Assembly: GCA_031291645.1 (NCBI GenBank)
Contig: JARLIQ010000034.1
Span: forward strand, 1 to 64,000
Source of the DNA: Caulobacteraceae bacterium
GTDB lineage: Bacteria > Pseudomonadota > Alphaproteobacteria > Caulobacterales > Caulobacteraceae
Direction of reading: 5' to 3'
Length of the DNA stretch: 64,000 bases
Of the stretch, positions 43,032-51,999 are shown one piece after another (the stretch's first letter is position 1; the number at the start of each line of letters is the position of its first letter). Position numbers and translations under genes: made by a program. Below the pieces are notes generated by a model, which saw only the letters and a program-made list of their open reading frames with translations, did no database searches and had not been told where the DNA came from.

Positions 43032-43991
43032 GTGACCCGTTCCGCCACCCGCCACCTGGTCGATCCCGAACTCCTGGCCCTGCTCGACATGTGGCCCCAG
43101 GTCACCCTGACGCACGAAGTGCTGCCCCAGCTGCGCGGCGCGGCGCGCCTGCCCATCCCCATCCCACCCGACCTGCCGCCGGTGGCCATGTCCGCCCGCA
43201 CGATCGCCGGGCCCGAAGGCGCGCCCGACATCGGCCTGCTGGTCTATCGGCCGGAAGGCGCGACGGATGCGCTCGGCTGCATCCTCCACATCCACGGCGG
43301 CGGCTACGTCATGGGCGACGCGGCCCCGCTGGAGCCGGTCCACAAGGCGATCGCGGGCGAACTCGGCTGCGTGATCGTCTCGGTCAACTACCGCCTCGCG
43401 CCGGAAACGCGGTTCCCCGGCGCGGTGGAGGACTGCTACGCCGCCCTGGCCTGGCTGTCGGCCAACGCGGCTGAACTGGGCGTCGATCCGGCCCGGATCG
43501 GGGTGATGGGCGAGAGCGCCGGCGGCGGGCTTGCCGCCGGCCTGGCCCTGCTGACGCGCGACCGCGGCGAACATGCGCTCGCGTTCCAGCAGCTGATCTA
43601 TCCGATGCTGGACGACCGGACCTGCGTCGCGGACGAACCGCACCCCTTCACCGGCGAGTTCATCTGGACGCCGCACAACAACCACTTCGGCTGGTCGGCC
43701 CTGCTGGGCGTCGCGCCCGGATCGCCTGAGATTTCGCCCTATGCGGCGGCCGCGCGGGCGGAGAGCCTCGAGGACCTGCCGCCCACCTACATGTCCACCG
43801 GAGCGCTCGACCTCTTCCTGGAGGAGGACCTGGAGTACGCCCGGCGGCTGATACGCGCGGGCGTGCCGGTGGAACTGCACGTCTATCCAGGCGCCTTCCA
43901 CGGCTTCGAACTGCTGCCGACTGCGACGGTCGCGCGCGCCGCCCGGCGGGACCGGCTGAACTGGCTGGCGAAGGCGCTGGCGCCTGCCTGA
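43032..43991 (+). CDS. HSL-family alpha/beta hydrolase
   Basis: A 319-residue esterase. The motifs are LHIHGGGYVMGDA (oxyanion hole), VSVNYRLAPETRFPGAVEDC, the nucleophile elbow VMGESAGGGLAAGLAL, LDLFLEEDLEYARRL for the acid, and YPGAFHGFELLP for the histidine. It belongs to the same broad family as the hydrolase at 34030 but is clearly a different member, with another elbow (GESAGG instead of GDSAGG). It probably acts on a short-chain ester and is likely co-transcribed with the MFS gene upstream. Confidence 0.92.
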   Translation: MTRSATRHLVDPELLALLDMWPQVTLTHEVLPQLRGAARLPIPIPPDLPPVAMSARTIAGPEGAPDIGLLVYRPEGATDALGCILHIHGGGYVMGDAAPLEPVHKAIAGELGCVIVSVNYRLAPETRFPGAVEDCYAALAWLSANAAELGVDPARIGVMGESAGGGLAAGLALLTRDRGEHALAFQQLIYPMLDDRTCVADEPHPFTGEFIWTPHNNHFGWSALLGVAPGSPEISPYAAAARAESLEDLPPTYMSTGALDLFLEEDLEYARRLIRAGVPVELHVYPGAFHGFELLPTATVARAARRDRLNWLAKALAPA

Positions 43992-44080
43992 AGCTTGAGG
44001 CTTGAGGCTTGACGCGGCGCAAGGCCGCCTGCCGCCGCCGCGCGTTATGCTTGCCGGCGACGTGCAGGGAGGACCGGACC

Positions 44081-45592
44081 ATGCCGGGGGCTGTCAGGAC
44101 GGAGGCGGACCAGGCGGCGATCGTGGCCGCCCTGGAATCCGGCCAGGCGAGCGGCGAGCGCGCGCCGCTCAAGCGGATCGACACCCACATGTCGCACCTC
44201 TTCCTGGGGGCGACACGGGTCTACAAGCTCAAGCGCGCGATCCGGCATCCGTTCGCGGATATGTCCACGCCGGAGGCGCGGCGGCGGGCCTGCGAGGCCG
44301 AACTCGAGGTCAACCGGCCGCTGGCGCCAGGGCTGTACGAGGGCGTACTGCCGGCGGTGCGCGGCGAGGACGGGGCGATCCGGATCGGCGGCGCGGGCGA
44401 GGCGGTCGACTGGGTGGTGGCTATGCGGCGCTTCGAGGACGGCGCTCTGCTCTCGGAGATGGCCGAGGCCGGGCGGCTGACGCCGGAGCTGACGCTGGCC
44501 GCGGCCGAGGTCACGGCGCGCTTCCACGCCGGCCTGCCCTCGGCGCACGAGGGAGGCCATACCGCGGACTACCAGCGGATCATCGAGGGCCTGCGCCAGA
44601 CCGAGGCGCAAGGGGCGGCCGCGCTGGGCGTGCTTCCCGCGTCCGCGCCGCTGTTCGACGCCCTGGAGCACGAATTGACGCGGCAGACGCCGCTGATCGA
44701 GGCGCGGCGAAGGGCCGGCTGGGTGCGGCGGGGCCACGGCGACCTGCACCTGCGCAACATCTGCCTGTTCGCAGGCCGGGTGACGCCGTTCGACGCGCTG
44801 GAGTTCGATCCCGCCCTGGCCACCGCCGACGTGATCTACGACGTCGCCTTCCTGCTGATGGACCTGCGCGTGCGGGGCCTGGATTGGCTCGCGAACCTGG
44901 CCATGAACCGCTACTGGGACGCCTCGGACCAGCCGGAGGCCGGCCTGGCGCTGCTGCCCCTGTTCATGGCCCTGCGCGCGGCGGTGCGCACGGCGGTGAC
45001 GGTGGAGGCCGGCGACCTGGCCGAGGCCGACCGCTACCGGCGCCTCGGCCTCTCGCTGCTGAAGCCGCCGGCCGCGCGCCTGGCGGCCATCGGCGGCCTC
45101 TCGGGAACCGGCAAGTCGGCGCTGGCCCAGGCCGTCGCGCCCCGCCTGGACGGGCCCTGCGGCGCGCGGGTCCTGCGCAGCGACGTGGTCCGCAAGATCC
45201 TGGCCGGCGTCGCGGCGACCGACCGCCTCGCAGACGCGGCCTACCAGCCTGCGGCCAGGGACGCGGTCTATCGCGAACTGGCCGAGCGGGCCCGCGCGGC
45301 CCTCGGCGCGGGCGCGACCGTCATCGCCGACGCCACCTTCCGAGAGGACGAGGCGCGCGACGAGATCGAACAGGCGGCGGGCGGCCACCCGTTCGCGGGC
45401 CTGTGGCTGACAGCCCCGACGCCGGTGCGCGTGGAGCGCGTCGCCCGTCGCCAGGGCGACGCCTCCGATGCGACGGCCAAGGTGGCGGCCGACCAGGTCG
45501 AGCCGCAACGGCTCGGGCCCGGCTGGCGCAACCTCGACGCCGACCGGCCGCTGGAGGCGCTCGCCGCCGATCTGCTGGCGCACGGATCATGA
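44081..45592 (+). CDS. Fusion of an aminoglycoside-phosphotransferase-like kinase and a P-loop kinase
   Basis: A 503-residue protein from ATG 44081 (GTGCAGGGAGGACCGGACC upstream). Residues 1-310 resemble a protein-kinase-like/APH fold (VYKLKRAIRHPFADMSTPEA, and the catalytic loop RRGHGDLHLRNICLFAGRVT with the DALEFDPAL metal motif). Residues 335-503 form a P-loop nucleotide kinase (AAIGGLSGTGKSALAQAVAP, ADATFREDEARDEIEQ). The combination is known in bacteria as a COG2187-COG0645 fusion without an established substrate. It is followed after 129 bp by the FMN reductase gene. Confidence 0.85.
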   Translation: MPGAVRTEADQAAIVAALESGQASGERAPLKRIDTHMSHLFLGATRVYKLKRAIRHPFADMSTPEARRRACEAELEVNRPLAPGLYEGVLPAVRGEDGAIRIGGAGEAVDWVVAMRRFEDGALLSEMAEAGRLTPELTLAAAEVTARFHAGLPSAHEGGHTADYQRIIEGLRQTEAQGAAALGVLPASAPLFDALEHELTRQTPLIEARRRAGWVRRGHGDLHLRNICLFAGRVTPFDALEFDPALATADVIYDVAFLLMDLRVRGLDWLANLAMNRYWDASDQPEAGLALLPLFMALRAAVRTAVTVEAGDLAEADRYRRLGLSLLKPPAARLAAIGGLSGTGKSALAQAVAPRLDGPCGARVLRSDVVRKILAGVAATDRLADAAYQPAARDAVYRELAERARAALGAGATVIADATFREDEARDEIEQAAGGHPFAGLWLTAPTPVRVERVARRQGDASDATAKVAADQVEPQRLGPGWRNLDADRPLEALAADLLAHGS

Positions 45593-45721
45593 GGGCGGGC
45601 AGGCGGGAAACGCCGGCGCGGCCCTTCACAGGATGGAAAAAGCCGCGCGCCCTGCCTCCCGGACGCCACCGGACGGCCGACGCCGCGTGGTCCAGTCGCA
45701 ACCAACCCAAGGAGCACACTC

Positions 45722-46303
45722 ATGGCGCAAGCCCTTACCGTCGCCGTCCTCGTCGGCAGTCTGCGCAAGGCCTCGTTCACCCGGAAGGTGGCCGAGGCCC
45801 TGACCAAGCTGTCGCCCGAGGGATTCAGCTACAAGCACGTCGGCATCGGCCAGCTGCCGCTCTACAACCAGGACCTCGACGACGAGGGAAGCCCGCCTGA
45901 GGCCTGGACCGCCTTCCGCGAGACCATCAGGGCCTGCGACGCGGTGCTGTTCGTCACCCCTGAATACAACCGCTCGGTTCCCGGCGGGCTGAAGAACGCC
46001 CTCGACGTCGGCTCGCGGCCGTATGGCAAGAGCGCCTGGAACCGCAAGCCCTGCGCCATCGTCAGCGTCACGCCGGGCGCGATGGGCGGCTTCGGCGCCA
46101 ACCATCACCTGCGCCAGTCGCTGGTCTTCCTGGACATGCCGATGCTGAACCAGCCAGAAGCCTACATCGGCCATGCGAGCGACCTGGTCGACGACGAGTT
46201 CAACGTGAAGAACGAAGGCACGCGCGCCTTCCTGAAGGGTTTCATGGAGGCCTTCGGCCGCTGGACCACGACCCTGGTCCGGGCCCGGGACGCGGCCGCC
46301 TGA
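45722..46303 (+). CDS. NADPH-dependent FMN reductase (ChrR/YieF-like)
   Basis: A 193-residue flavodoxin-fold reductase. The phosphate-binding loop is VLVGSLRKASFTRKVAEAL and the flavin-contact motif is FVTPEYNRSVPGGLKNALDV, both typical of the NADPH-dependent FMN reductase family that reduces quinones, chromate or azo compounds. The ATG has a strong AAGGAGCACACTC upstream. It ends 1 bp from the convergent NodT-like outer-membrane gene. It probably protects against quinone or electrophile stress. Confidence 0.95.
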   Translation: MAQALTVAVLVGSLRKASFTRKVAEALTKLSPEGFSYKHVGIGQLPLYNQDLDDEGSPPEAWTAFRETIRACDAVLFVTPEYNRSVPGGLKNALDVGSRPYGKSAWNRKPCAIVSVTPGAMGGFGANHHLRQSLVFLDMPMLNQPEAYIGHASDLVDDEFNVKNEGTRAFLKGFMEAFGRWTTTLVRARDAAA

Positions 46304-46304
46304 G

Positions 46305-47735
46305 CTATCGCGCAGCCGCCGTCTCCCAGCCGCCGCCTAGGGCGAGGAACAGGCCTACCTGGTCGGCGGCGAGCTGGCTTTGCGAGGCCGCGACGGCCAG
46401 ATCGGTCGAGGCCAGGGTGCGCTCGGCATCCAGTGTCGCCAGGGCGCCGGTGCGGCCCGACGCCTGCAGGCGTCGGGCGTCGGCCAGGGCCTGGCGGGCG
46501 CTGGCTTGGGCCGCGCGGAGGTTCGCGTCCCGGTCGAGGTCGTGGCTGTAGGTGTTAAGCGCGCTTTCCACCTCGCGCAGGGCGGTCAGCACGGTTCCGT
46601 CGAAGCGGGCGAGGTCGGCGCGCGCCTGGGCCTGGGCCTGCTCGATGCGGGCGCGGTCGGCCGTGTGGTCCAGGCGCCAAGTGATGTTGGAGCCCACGGC
46701 GTAGCGGTTGGTCAGGTCGGACAGGGCCGAGCTCATGGCCCCGGTCGAGCCGATCGAGCCGCCCAGGGCGACATTCGGATAGAGCGCCGCGGTCCGCACC
46801 CCGATGGTGGCGGTCGAGGCCGCCAGGCGCCGTTCGGCCGCCCGCACGTCCGGCCGCCGCGCCAGCAGGGCCGCACCGTCGCCGACGGGGATCGGCGCAC
46901 GCAGGGCGGGCGGCGCCGCGCAGGCCTCCAGGCTCGCATCGAACGCGGCGGGCGGACGGCCGGTCAGGGTCGCCAGGCGGAATACCGCGTTGCGCTGGCG
47001 GGCCAGCAGGGCCGGGATGTTGGCGCGGTACAGCTCGATCTGGCCCTGGCTGCGGGTCACGTCCAGCGAGACGCCCCGGCCGGCGCGGGTGAGGCGCTGG
47101 GTCAGGGCCAGGGAGCGCTGCTGCAGGTCGAGCGCCCGGCGGGCGGCCGCCAATTCGGCGCCGCCGCCGCAGACGTCGACATAGGCCCGCATCACTTCGG
47201 CGGCGACGTTGACCCGGGCGAGGTCGCGCGCGGCCTCCACCGCCTCGTCGTCGGCCTTCGCCGCCTCGATCCCCCTGCGGATGCCGCCGAACAGGTCGAG
47301 CTGGTAGGACAGGCTCAGCCCCACGTCGTAGAGGCCCATCGCCGGCACCGCGGCCGTCTGGAGGTACTGCTGGGCCGAGAGTTGGGCGTAGGCCGGATCG
47401 AAGTTGAAGGTCAGGTTCGGCCGCCGCGCCGCCTGCGCCTCGGCCAGCAGGGCGTGGGAGCGCTCGAGGTTGGCCTCGGCGATGCGCAGGTCCGTGTTGG
47501 CGGCGAAGGCCTGGCCGATCAGCCCATCGAGGCGCAGGTCGTCGTAGAGCCGCCACCAGTCGAGCGGAAGCGGGGCCTGGCTGACCGCCGGGTTCGCCTG
47601 GGCACCCACGAAGCCGCCCTGGGCCGCCGGTGCCTTGACCGTCGCCTGGGATGGCAGGTGATAGTCCGGGCCGACCGTCTTGCAGCCCGCCAGGGCCAGG
47701 GCGGCGAGCAGGCCGGCCGCGAGGCGCCGGCTCAT
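46305..47735 (-). CDS. NodT-family outer-membrane efflux lipoprotein (FUSC operon)
   Basis: A 476-residue outer-membrane duct. It has a lipoprotein signal with lipobox LAGC (MSRRLAAGLLAALALAGCKT), GPDYHLPSQATVKAP, and two OEP repeats of long helices (RIAEANLERSHALLAEAQAA, VDVCGGGAELAAARRALDLQ). The conserved LLARRPDVRAAERRLAASTA segment and TIGVRTAALYPNVALGGSIG are family hallmarks. It is the last gene of a four-gene operon, with its ATG overlapping the adaptor stop in ATGA. Together with the adaptor and FUSC pump it would form a complete envelope-spanning exporter. Confidence 0.93.
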   Translation of the reverse strand: MSRRLAAGLLAALALAGCKTVGPDYHLPSQATVKAPAAQGGFVGAQANPAVSQAPLPLDWWRLYDDLRLDGLIGQAFAANTDLRIAEANLERSHALLAEAQAARRPNLTFNFDPAYAQLSAQQYLQTAAVPAMGLYDVGLSLSYQLDLFGGIRRGIEAAKADDEAVEAARDLARVNVAAEVMRAYVDVCGGGAELAAARRALDLQQRSLALTQRLTRAGRGVSLDVTRSQGQIELYRANIPALLARQRNAVFRLATLTGRPPAAFDASLEACAAPPALRAPIPVGDGAALLARRPDVRAAERRLAASTATIGVRTAALYPNVALGGSIGSTGAMSSALSDLTNRYAVGSNITWRLDHTADRARIEQAQAQARADLARFDGTVLTALREVESALNTYSHDLDRDANLRAAQASARQALADARRLQASGRTGALATLDAERTLASTDLAVAASQSQLAADQVGLFLALGGGWETAAAR

Positions 47736-48613
47736 CGCCCGTGCGCCTGGGCCAGCCGCGGATAGACGGTGACCGTGGCCGTGCGGCCGGCGAGCAGCCG
47801 CACATCGGCCGGCACGCGGTCGAGGGCGATGCGCACCGGCACCCGCTGGGCCAGCCGCACCCAGCTGAAGGTCGGATTGACATTGGGCAGAAGGTTCGCG
47901 CTCGCCGCGCGCTCGCGGTCCTCGATGCCGGGCGCCAGGCTCTCGACATGGCCCCAGAGCGTCTTCGGATCGCCCATCAACCGCACGGAGACCGGATCGC
48001 CGACATGGATACGCGGCAGCTTGGTCTCCTCGAAATAGCCGTCGACATGCAACGAGGCGGTGGCGACGATCCCGAGCACGGGATGGCCGGCCGAGGCGTA
48101 GTCGCCGGGCTCCAGCGCCACATTGGCGGCGACGCCGTCCACCGGGGCGACGACCACGGTGCGCTCGAGGTTCAGCCGGGCGGTGTCGCGGTTGGCCTGC
48201 GCCTCGGACAGGGCGGCGGCGAGCTGAGCGACGCGGGCGGCGCCCTGCTCGGTGGCCTCGGCCGAGACGAGGTCGCCCAGGCCGCGGTTGCGCCGGTCCT
48301 CGCGGCGGGCCTGGTCGAGCGCGACGCGCTGGGTCTGCACGGCCGCCTCGGCCTGGGCCAGGGCCAGCTCGAACCGTGGCCGGTCGAGGACGAACAACGG
48401 CTGGCCGCGCTTGACCACCTGGTTGTCGCGCACCTGGACGGCGGTCACGAGGCCGGTGACGTCGGGGGCCACCTCGACCACATCGGCCCGCACCCGGCCG
48501 TCGCGGGTCCAGGGCTCGATCTGGTAGCGGCGCCAGAGCCAGGTGGCGACGAAGGCGGCGACGACGACGACGGCCAGGGTGACGAGCACCCGCAGGGCGT
48601 AGGGAACGTTCAT
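47732..48613 (-). CDS. HlyD-family adaptor of the FUSC efflux system (AaeA-like)
   Basis: A 293-residue membrane-fusion protein. A single N-terminal helix (ALRVLVTLAVVVVAAFVATW) is followed by a lipoyl-like half (RVRADVVEVAPDVTGLVTAV, NQVVKRGQPLFVLDRPRFEL), a short coiled-coil hairpin and the second half (RTVVVAPVDGVAANVALEPG). The length and lack of a long hairpin fit AaeA/EmrA-like adaptors. It overlaps the small DUF1656 gene upstream by 4 bp (ATGA) and the NodT gene downstream by 4 bp, so the operon is translationally coupled. Confidence 0.93.
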   Translation of the reverse strand: MNVPYALRVLVTLAVVVVAAFVATWLWRRYQIEPWTRDGRVRADVVEVAPDVTGLVTAVQVRDNQVVKRGQPLFVLDRPRFELALAQAEAAVQTQRVALDQARREDRRNRGLGDLVSAEATEQGAARVAQLAAALSEAQANRDTARLNLERTVVVAPVDGVAANVALEPGDYASAGHPVLGIVATASLHVDGYFEETKLPRIHVGDPVSVRLMGDPKTLWGHVESLAPGIEDRERAASANLLPNVNPTFSWVRLAQRVPVRIALDRVPADVRLLAGRTATVTVYPRLAQAHGR

Positions 48614-48834
48614 GGATGTGGGAAGACGCTCGGGAACTTTGTCGAGAGGGCGGTGACTGCGCCCAGGAGGATGACCATCAAGCTAAGGTCGAACAGACCC
48701 CGGTGCCAGACGAAGCGGTAGACGCCGAGCCGCGAAAGGACCCAGCGCAGCGGCAGGCTGAGCGCGAGGGTCGCGACCGACCAGACGAGCAGTGTCGGGG
48801 TGAACACCCCGCCGATGTCGACCTCGCCGATCAC
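48610..48834 (-). CDS. DUF1656 small membrane protein (AaeX-like)
   Basis: A 74-residue protein hidden inside a longer track ORF. Its GTG start (48834) overlaps the FUSC stop in GTGA and its TGA overlaps the adaptor ATG in ATGA. The sequence starts with IGEVDIGGVFTPTLLVWSVA and has two membrane helices (FTPTLLVWSVATLALSLPLR and GLFDLSLMVILLGAVTALST) separated by RLGVYRFVWHRGLFD. This is the DUF1656 pattern of AaeX proteins, which accompany AaeA-AaeB in aromatic-acid efflux operons. Its role is unknown. It is too short for most ORF cut-offs. Confidence 0.85.
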   Translation of the reverse strand: MIGEVDIGGVFTPTLLVWSVATLALSLPLRWVLSRLGVYRFVWHRGLFDLSLMVILLGAVTALSTKFPSVFPHP

Positions 48835-50900
48835 GCCGCGGCCTCGGACGAGAAGCCGGCGGCCGCAGGGAACAGGGTGCGGCGCAGGCCGGCCAAAGCC
48901 ACCAGGCCCTGTTGGCGGGCCGGGCCCAGCGGGGCGCGTTCGATCTCGCGCATCGCCGCGTCGATGGAGGCCAGCACCGACCCGTCCGAGGGCCCCGGCC
49001 GCCCGGACGCCCTCAGCGCATAGAGCCGGGCGATGGCCCCGAGCGCCGCGTCGGCCGCCGCTCCAGAGGCCGGCGCCAGCGTCCGCCGGACGGTCTTCAG
49101 GTCGATGACGTTCAGGCCGACCCGCAGGTCGACCAGGGCGTTGGCCGCCTGCAATTCCTCGTCGGGCTCGGCGGACGCCAGTCGCGGGGTCAACAGGCCC
49201 AGCCGGTCGAGCATGGCGCTGGTCCAGCGCTCGCGGCTGGTCTCGCGGCGGGCGGCGGCCACCTCGGCGATGTCGCGCCAGCCGCTGCGCAGCAGCCTGC
49301 GCGCGCTCCAGCCGGCGCTGATCGTGCGGAACAGCTGGGTCGAGGACAGGGCCGCGCCAATGCCGGCGATCTGGGCCAGGTTGCTGTTCAGGAAGGCGGG
49401 AAAGTCGGCGGTGAACACCTCCTGCAGGCTGAGCGCGCCGGCGACGCCGAGGATCAGCGGCATGGCGCGGCCCATCTGGCGCGGATCGGCCTGGAAATAG
49501 CCCATCACCAGGAAGGCCGGCGCCAGCGCGGTCACCAGCAGCGGAAAGCCGTCGATCGCCGGCAGGATGGCGAACAGATAGAGGGCGGCGATGGGCATGG
49601 AGACGATGGTCCACCCCATGAAGCCGACCAGCGCCGGGGCCGGATCGTCCTGGGTGGCGTAGAAGGACGAGAAGACCGTGGCCATCATCGCCGCGACCGC
49701 GCCCTCCGGCCAGGCGGTGAATATCCAGAAGGCGCAGCAGGCCAGGACGGCCATGACCAGGGCGAGGGCCGAGAGGGCGGCCAGGCCGTGGTCGCGGTGC
49801 AGCGGCCGCACGGCGCGGGCGCGCACCACCGCGTCGAGGTGCTCGACAGACCGCTCGCCGGGGTCGGCGACGAAGGCGGAGAGCTCGCGGCTCTCCTGCA
49901 GCGCCTCGATCAGCTGCGACAGCCGTGTGGTGGCGCTGAGCGTCAGCAGCGTCGGCCAGTCGGCGGGCGCCTCGGGTCCCAGAGGCGGGGTCAGCGTCTC
50001 GCATCGGGCCATCAGGTCCAGCGCGGCCTGGCGGGGCGCGTCGGGGTCCGAGGCCCAGGCGGCGGTGTCGACCGCCAGCTCGAGTAGAGCCGGGGGCAAG
50101 CCGCCGGCTTCACGCAGGCCGTCGAGCCGATCCTCGACCCCCGACAGCAACGGCAGGAGGATCGAGAGCCGATCCTGCAGCGCGCGGACGGCGCGGGCGC
50201 GGGGACGAAGATTGGAGGTGTCGAACGGCAGATGGGTCGAGAGCACCTGCAGCTCGGTCACGTCCGAGGCCAGCCGCCGGCGCTCGCGCTCCTCGGACGG
50301 GCCGTGCCGGCCGAGCAGGGCTCCGGCGATCCAGCGCTGGGCGTCGGCCATGTAGACCGCGATCTTGCCGTTCAGGGCGACGGTCACGTCGCGCGGGAAA
50401 AAGACCGTGTGGACCAGGGAGGCGCAGCCGATGCCGAGGGTGATCTCCTCGACCCGGGCGATGGCGGTCTCGAACACCGCCCCCGGCGCCGTGACGCTCG
50501 GAAAGCCGATGATAGCGCAGGTGTAGCCCGCGAGCATGAAGACATAGGCCCGCGGCGTACGGTCGAGCAGGGAGATATAGAGGCAGCCGCCCGCCCAGGC
50601 GGCCATGGCCAGCGACAGCGCGAACGGCGAATTGATGAAGGTGGGCACCAGGACCACCGCCGCGCTCGCCCCCAGCACCGTGCCCAGCACCCGGAACAGG
50701 GCCTTGGACCGCAGGGCGCCGGTCAGCGGCTGGGCGGTGATGTAGACGGTCAGCATCGCCCAATAGGGCCGCGGCAAGCCCATGGCGAAGCCGATGTACA
50801 GCGCCAGCATGGCTGCGACGAAGCTGTTGAGCGAAAAAAGGGCGTATGCCGGCTGCAGGCTCGGCGGTTTCCATCGCGCCCCGGCCACCGCGCCGGTCAT
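48831..50900 (-). CDS. FUSC-family efflux pump (AaeB-like)
   Basis: A 689-residue fusaric-acid-resistance/aromatic-acid exporter. The first half has about six helices (LFSLNSFVAAMLALYIGFAM, PRPYWAMLTVYITAQPLTGA, LAMAAWAGGCLYISLLDRTP, YVFMLAGYTCAIIGFPSVTA). A cytoplasmic domain of about 200 residues follows. The second half repeats the helices (LAALSALALVMAVLACCAFW, AVAAMMATVFSSFYATQDDP, LLVTALAPAFLVMGYFQADP). This is the inner-membrane component of the four-gene operon FUSC-DUF1656-HlyD-NodT. A LysR regulator lies 57 bp upstream on the same strand. Hydroxylated aromatic acids are the usual substrates of the family, which is the inference here. Confidence 0.93.
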   Translation of the reverse strand: MTGAVAGARWKPPSLQPAYALFSLNSFVAAMLALYIGFAMGLPRPYWAMLTVYITAQPLTGALRSKALFRVLGTVLGASAAVVLVPTFINSPFALSLAMAAWAGGCLYISLLDRTPRAYVFMLAGYTCAIIGFPSVTAPGAVFETAIARVEEITLGIGCASLVHTVFFPRDVTVALNGKIAVYMADAQRWIAGALLGRHGPSEERERRRLASDVTELQVLSTHLPFDTSNLRPRARAVRALQDRLSILLPLLSGVEDRLDGLREAGGLPPALLELAVDTAAWASDPDAPRQAALDLMARCETLTPPLGPEAPADWPTLLTLSATTRLSQLIEALQESRELSAFVADPGERSVEHLDAVVRARAVRPLHRDHGLAALSALALVMAVLACCAFWIFTAWPEGAVAAMMATVFSSFYATQDDPAPALVGFMGWTIVSMPIAALYLFAILPAIDGFPLLVTALAPAFLVMGYFQADPRQMGRAMPLILGVAGALSLQEVFTADFPAFLNSNLAQIAGIGAALSSTQLFRTISAGWSARRLLRSGWRDIAEVAAARRETSRERWTSAMLDRLGLLTPRLASAEPDEELQAANALVDLRVGLNVIDLKTVRRTLAPASGAAADAALGAIARLYALRASGRPGPSDGSVLASIDAAMREIERAPLGPARQQGLVALAGLRRTLFPAAAGFSSEAAA

Positions 50901-50957
50901 CCTGCGCAGGCCCGCAGGCGGCCAGATCGCTCGATTCGGCGCCGACGCGGCGTCCGG

Positions 50958-51869
50958 CTAGGGCATGAGTTCTCCATCACCCCTGCTCATAGCCTCCACG
51001 ATGAAGTCTATGAAGACACGTATACGCAACGGAAGGTGCGTCCTGGTCGCATAGGCGACGTCGAGATTGATCTCGTCGCAGGCGAAGGGGCCCAGCAGTT
51101 CGACCAGCCGGCCGTCGGCCAGGTCCTGCTCGATGTCCCACAGCGCCTTAAGCCCAATGCCCTGGCCCATCAGCGTCCAGCCATGCAGCACCTCGGCGTT
51201 GTTGGTCGAGAGCTTGCCGCGCACCTGCACCTCGCGCCGCCGCCCGCCCTCCTGGAAGGTCCAGCGGTTGAAGACGTGCCGTCCGCGGACCAGGCTGATG
51301 CAGTCATGCTGCAAGAGATCCTCCGGCCGCTCCGGCCGGCCGCGGCGGGCGATGTAGGCGGGCGAGGCGCATACGATGCGCCGGCTCGAGATGAGCCGGC
51401 GGGAAATGACGCTGCCGTCGGTGGGGACGTCCAACTGGAGGCCGACGTCGAGCTCGTCGCCGATCACATCGAGGCGGGAGTCGGCGAGCACCAGTTCGAC
51501 GCCGATGGCCGGGTACTGTTCGACGAAACGGGCGACCAGGGGAGCGAAGCGGCGCCGGCCGATCTCCAGCGGCGCGCCGACGCGCAGGCGCCCGTGCGGG
51601 GTCTTCACCTTGGCGCTGACCTCCGCCTCGGCCTCGTCGAGGTCCTCCAGCAGGGCCACGCCGCGCTCGTAGAGCAGGCCCCCCTCCTCGGTCAGGGTGA
51701 ACCGCCGCGAGCTGCGGTCGATCAGGCGGACGCCCAGCCGCCCCTCCATCGCCGCGAGCCGGCGGCTCATCGCCGGCAGGGAGCTGTTCAGCCGCCGCGC
51801 CGTCTCCGACAGGCTGCCGGCAGCCACCATGCGCACGAACAGGCGCAGGTCGCTGATCTCGTCCGCCAC
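50958..51869 (-). CDS. LysR-family transcriptional regulator
   Basis: A 303-residue LysR-type regulator. The N-terminal winged helix-turn-helix is DLRLFVRMVAAGSLSETARR followed by LNSSLPAMSRRLAAMEGRLG. The periplasmic-binding-like effector domain includes GRLRVGAPLEIGRRRFAPLV, ADSRLDVIGDELDVGLQL and CASPAYIARRGRPERPEDLL. The gene points toward the FUSC efflux operon (57 bp) and diverges from the EmrAB-NodT operon across 130 bp. LysR proteins usually act on the divergent gene, so the EmrAB pump is a likely target, possibly with the FUSC operon downstream. Confidence 0.93.
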   Translation of the reverse strand: MADEISDLRLFVRMVAAGSLSETARRLNSSLPAMSRRLAAMEGRLGVRLIDRSSRRFTLTEEGGLLYERGVALLEDLDEAEAEVSAKVKTPHGRLRVGAPLEIGRRRFAPLVARFVEQYPAIGVELVLADSRLDVIGDELDVGLQLDVPTDGSVISRRLISSRRIVCASPAYIARRGRPERPEDLLQHDCISLVRGRHVFNRWTFQEGGRRREVQVRGKLSTNNAEVLHGWTLMGQGIGLKALWDIEQDLADGRLVELLGPFACDEINLDVAYATRTHLPLRIRVFIDFIVEAMSRGDGELMP

Positions 51870-51999
51870 GCCGACATCCTTCCGTTTTGCTGAAGGTTAC
51901 AGTCCAGTTTTTCGCTCTACCACCCCCAGGGCGCGCAACCCACATCCGCGACCATCCACGGATGGGCACAGGCGATGTGCGAGTTGAACGGGTGCAGAC
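51870..51999. promoter_or_regulatory. LysR/emrA-type divergent intergenic region with inverted repeat
   Basis: This 130-bp region contains the promoters of the LysR gene and the EmrA-like gene. A 6-2-6 inverted repeat, CCATCCACGGATGG (51952-51965), lies 34 bp before the EmrA-like start, and an AT-rich patch lies near 51880-51915. The inverted repeat is a candidate regulator site but has no clear T-N11-A LysR core. Confidence 0.45.

Noticed and set aside
48610-50004. 464-residue minus-strand ORF
   Set aside because: Only the last 74 codons (DUF1656) are real. The rest is an out-of-frame reading of the FUSC gene.
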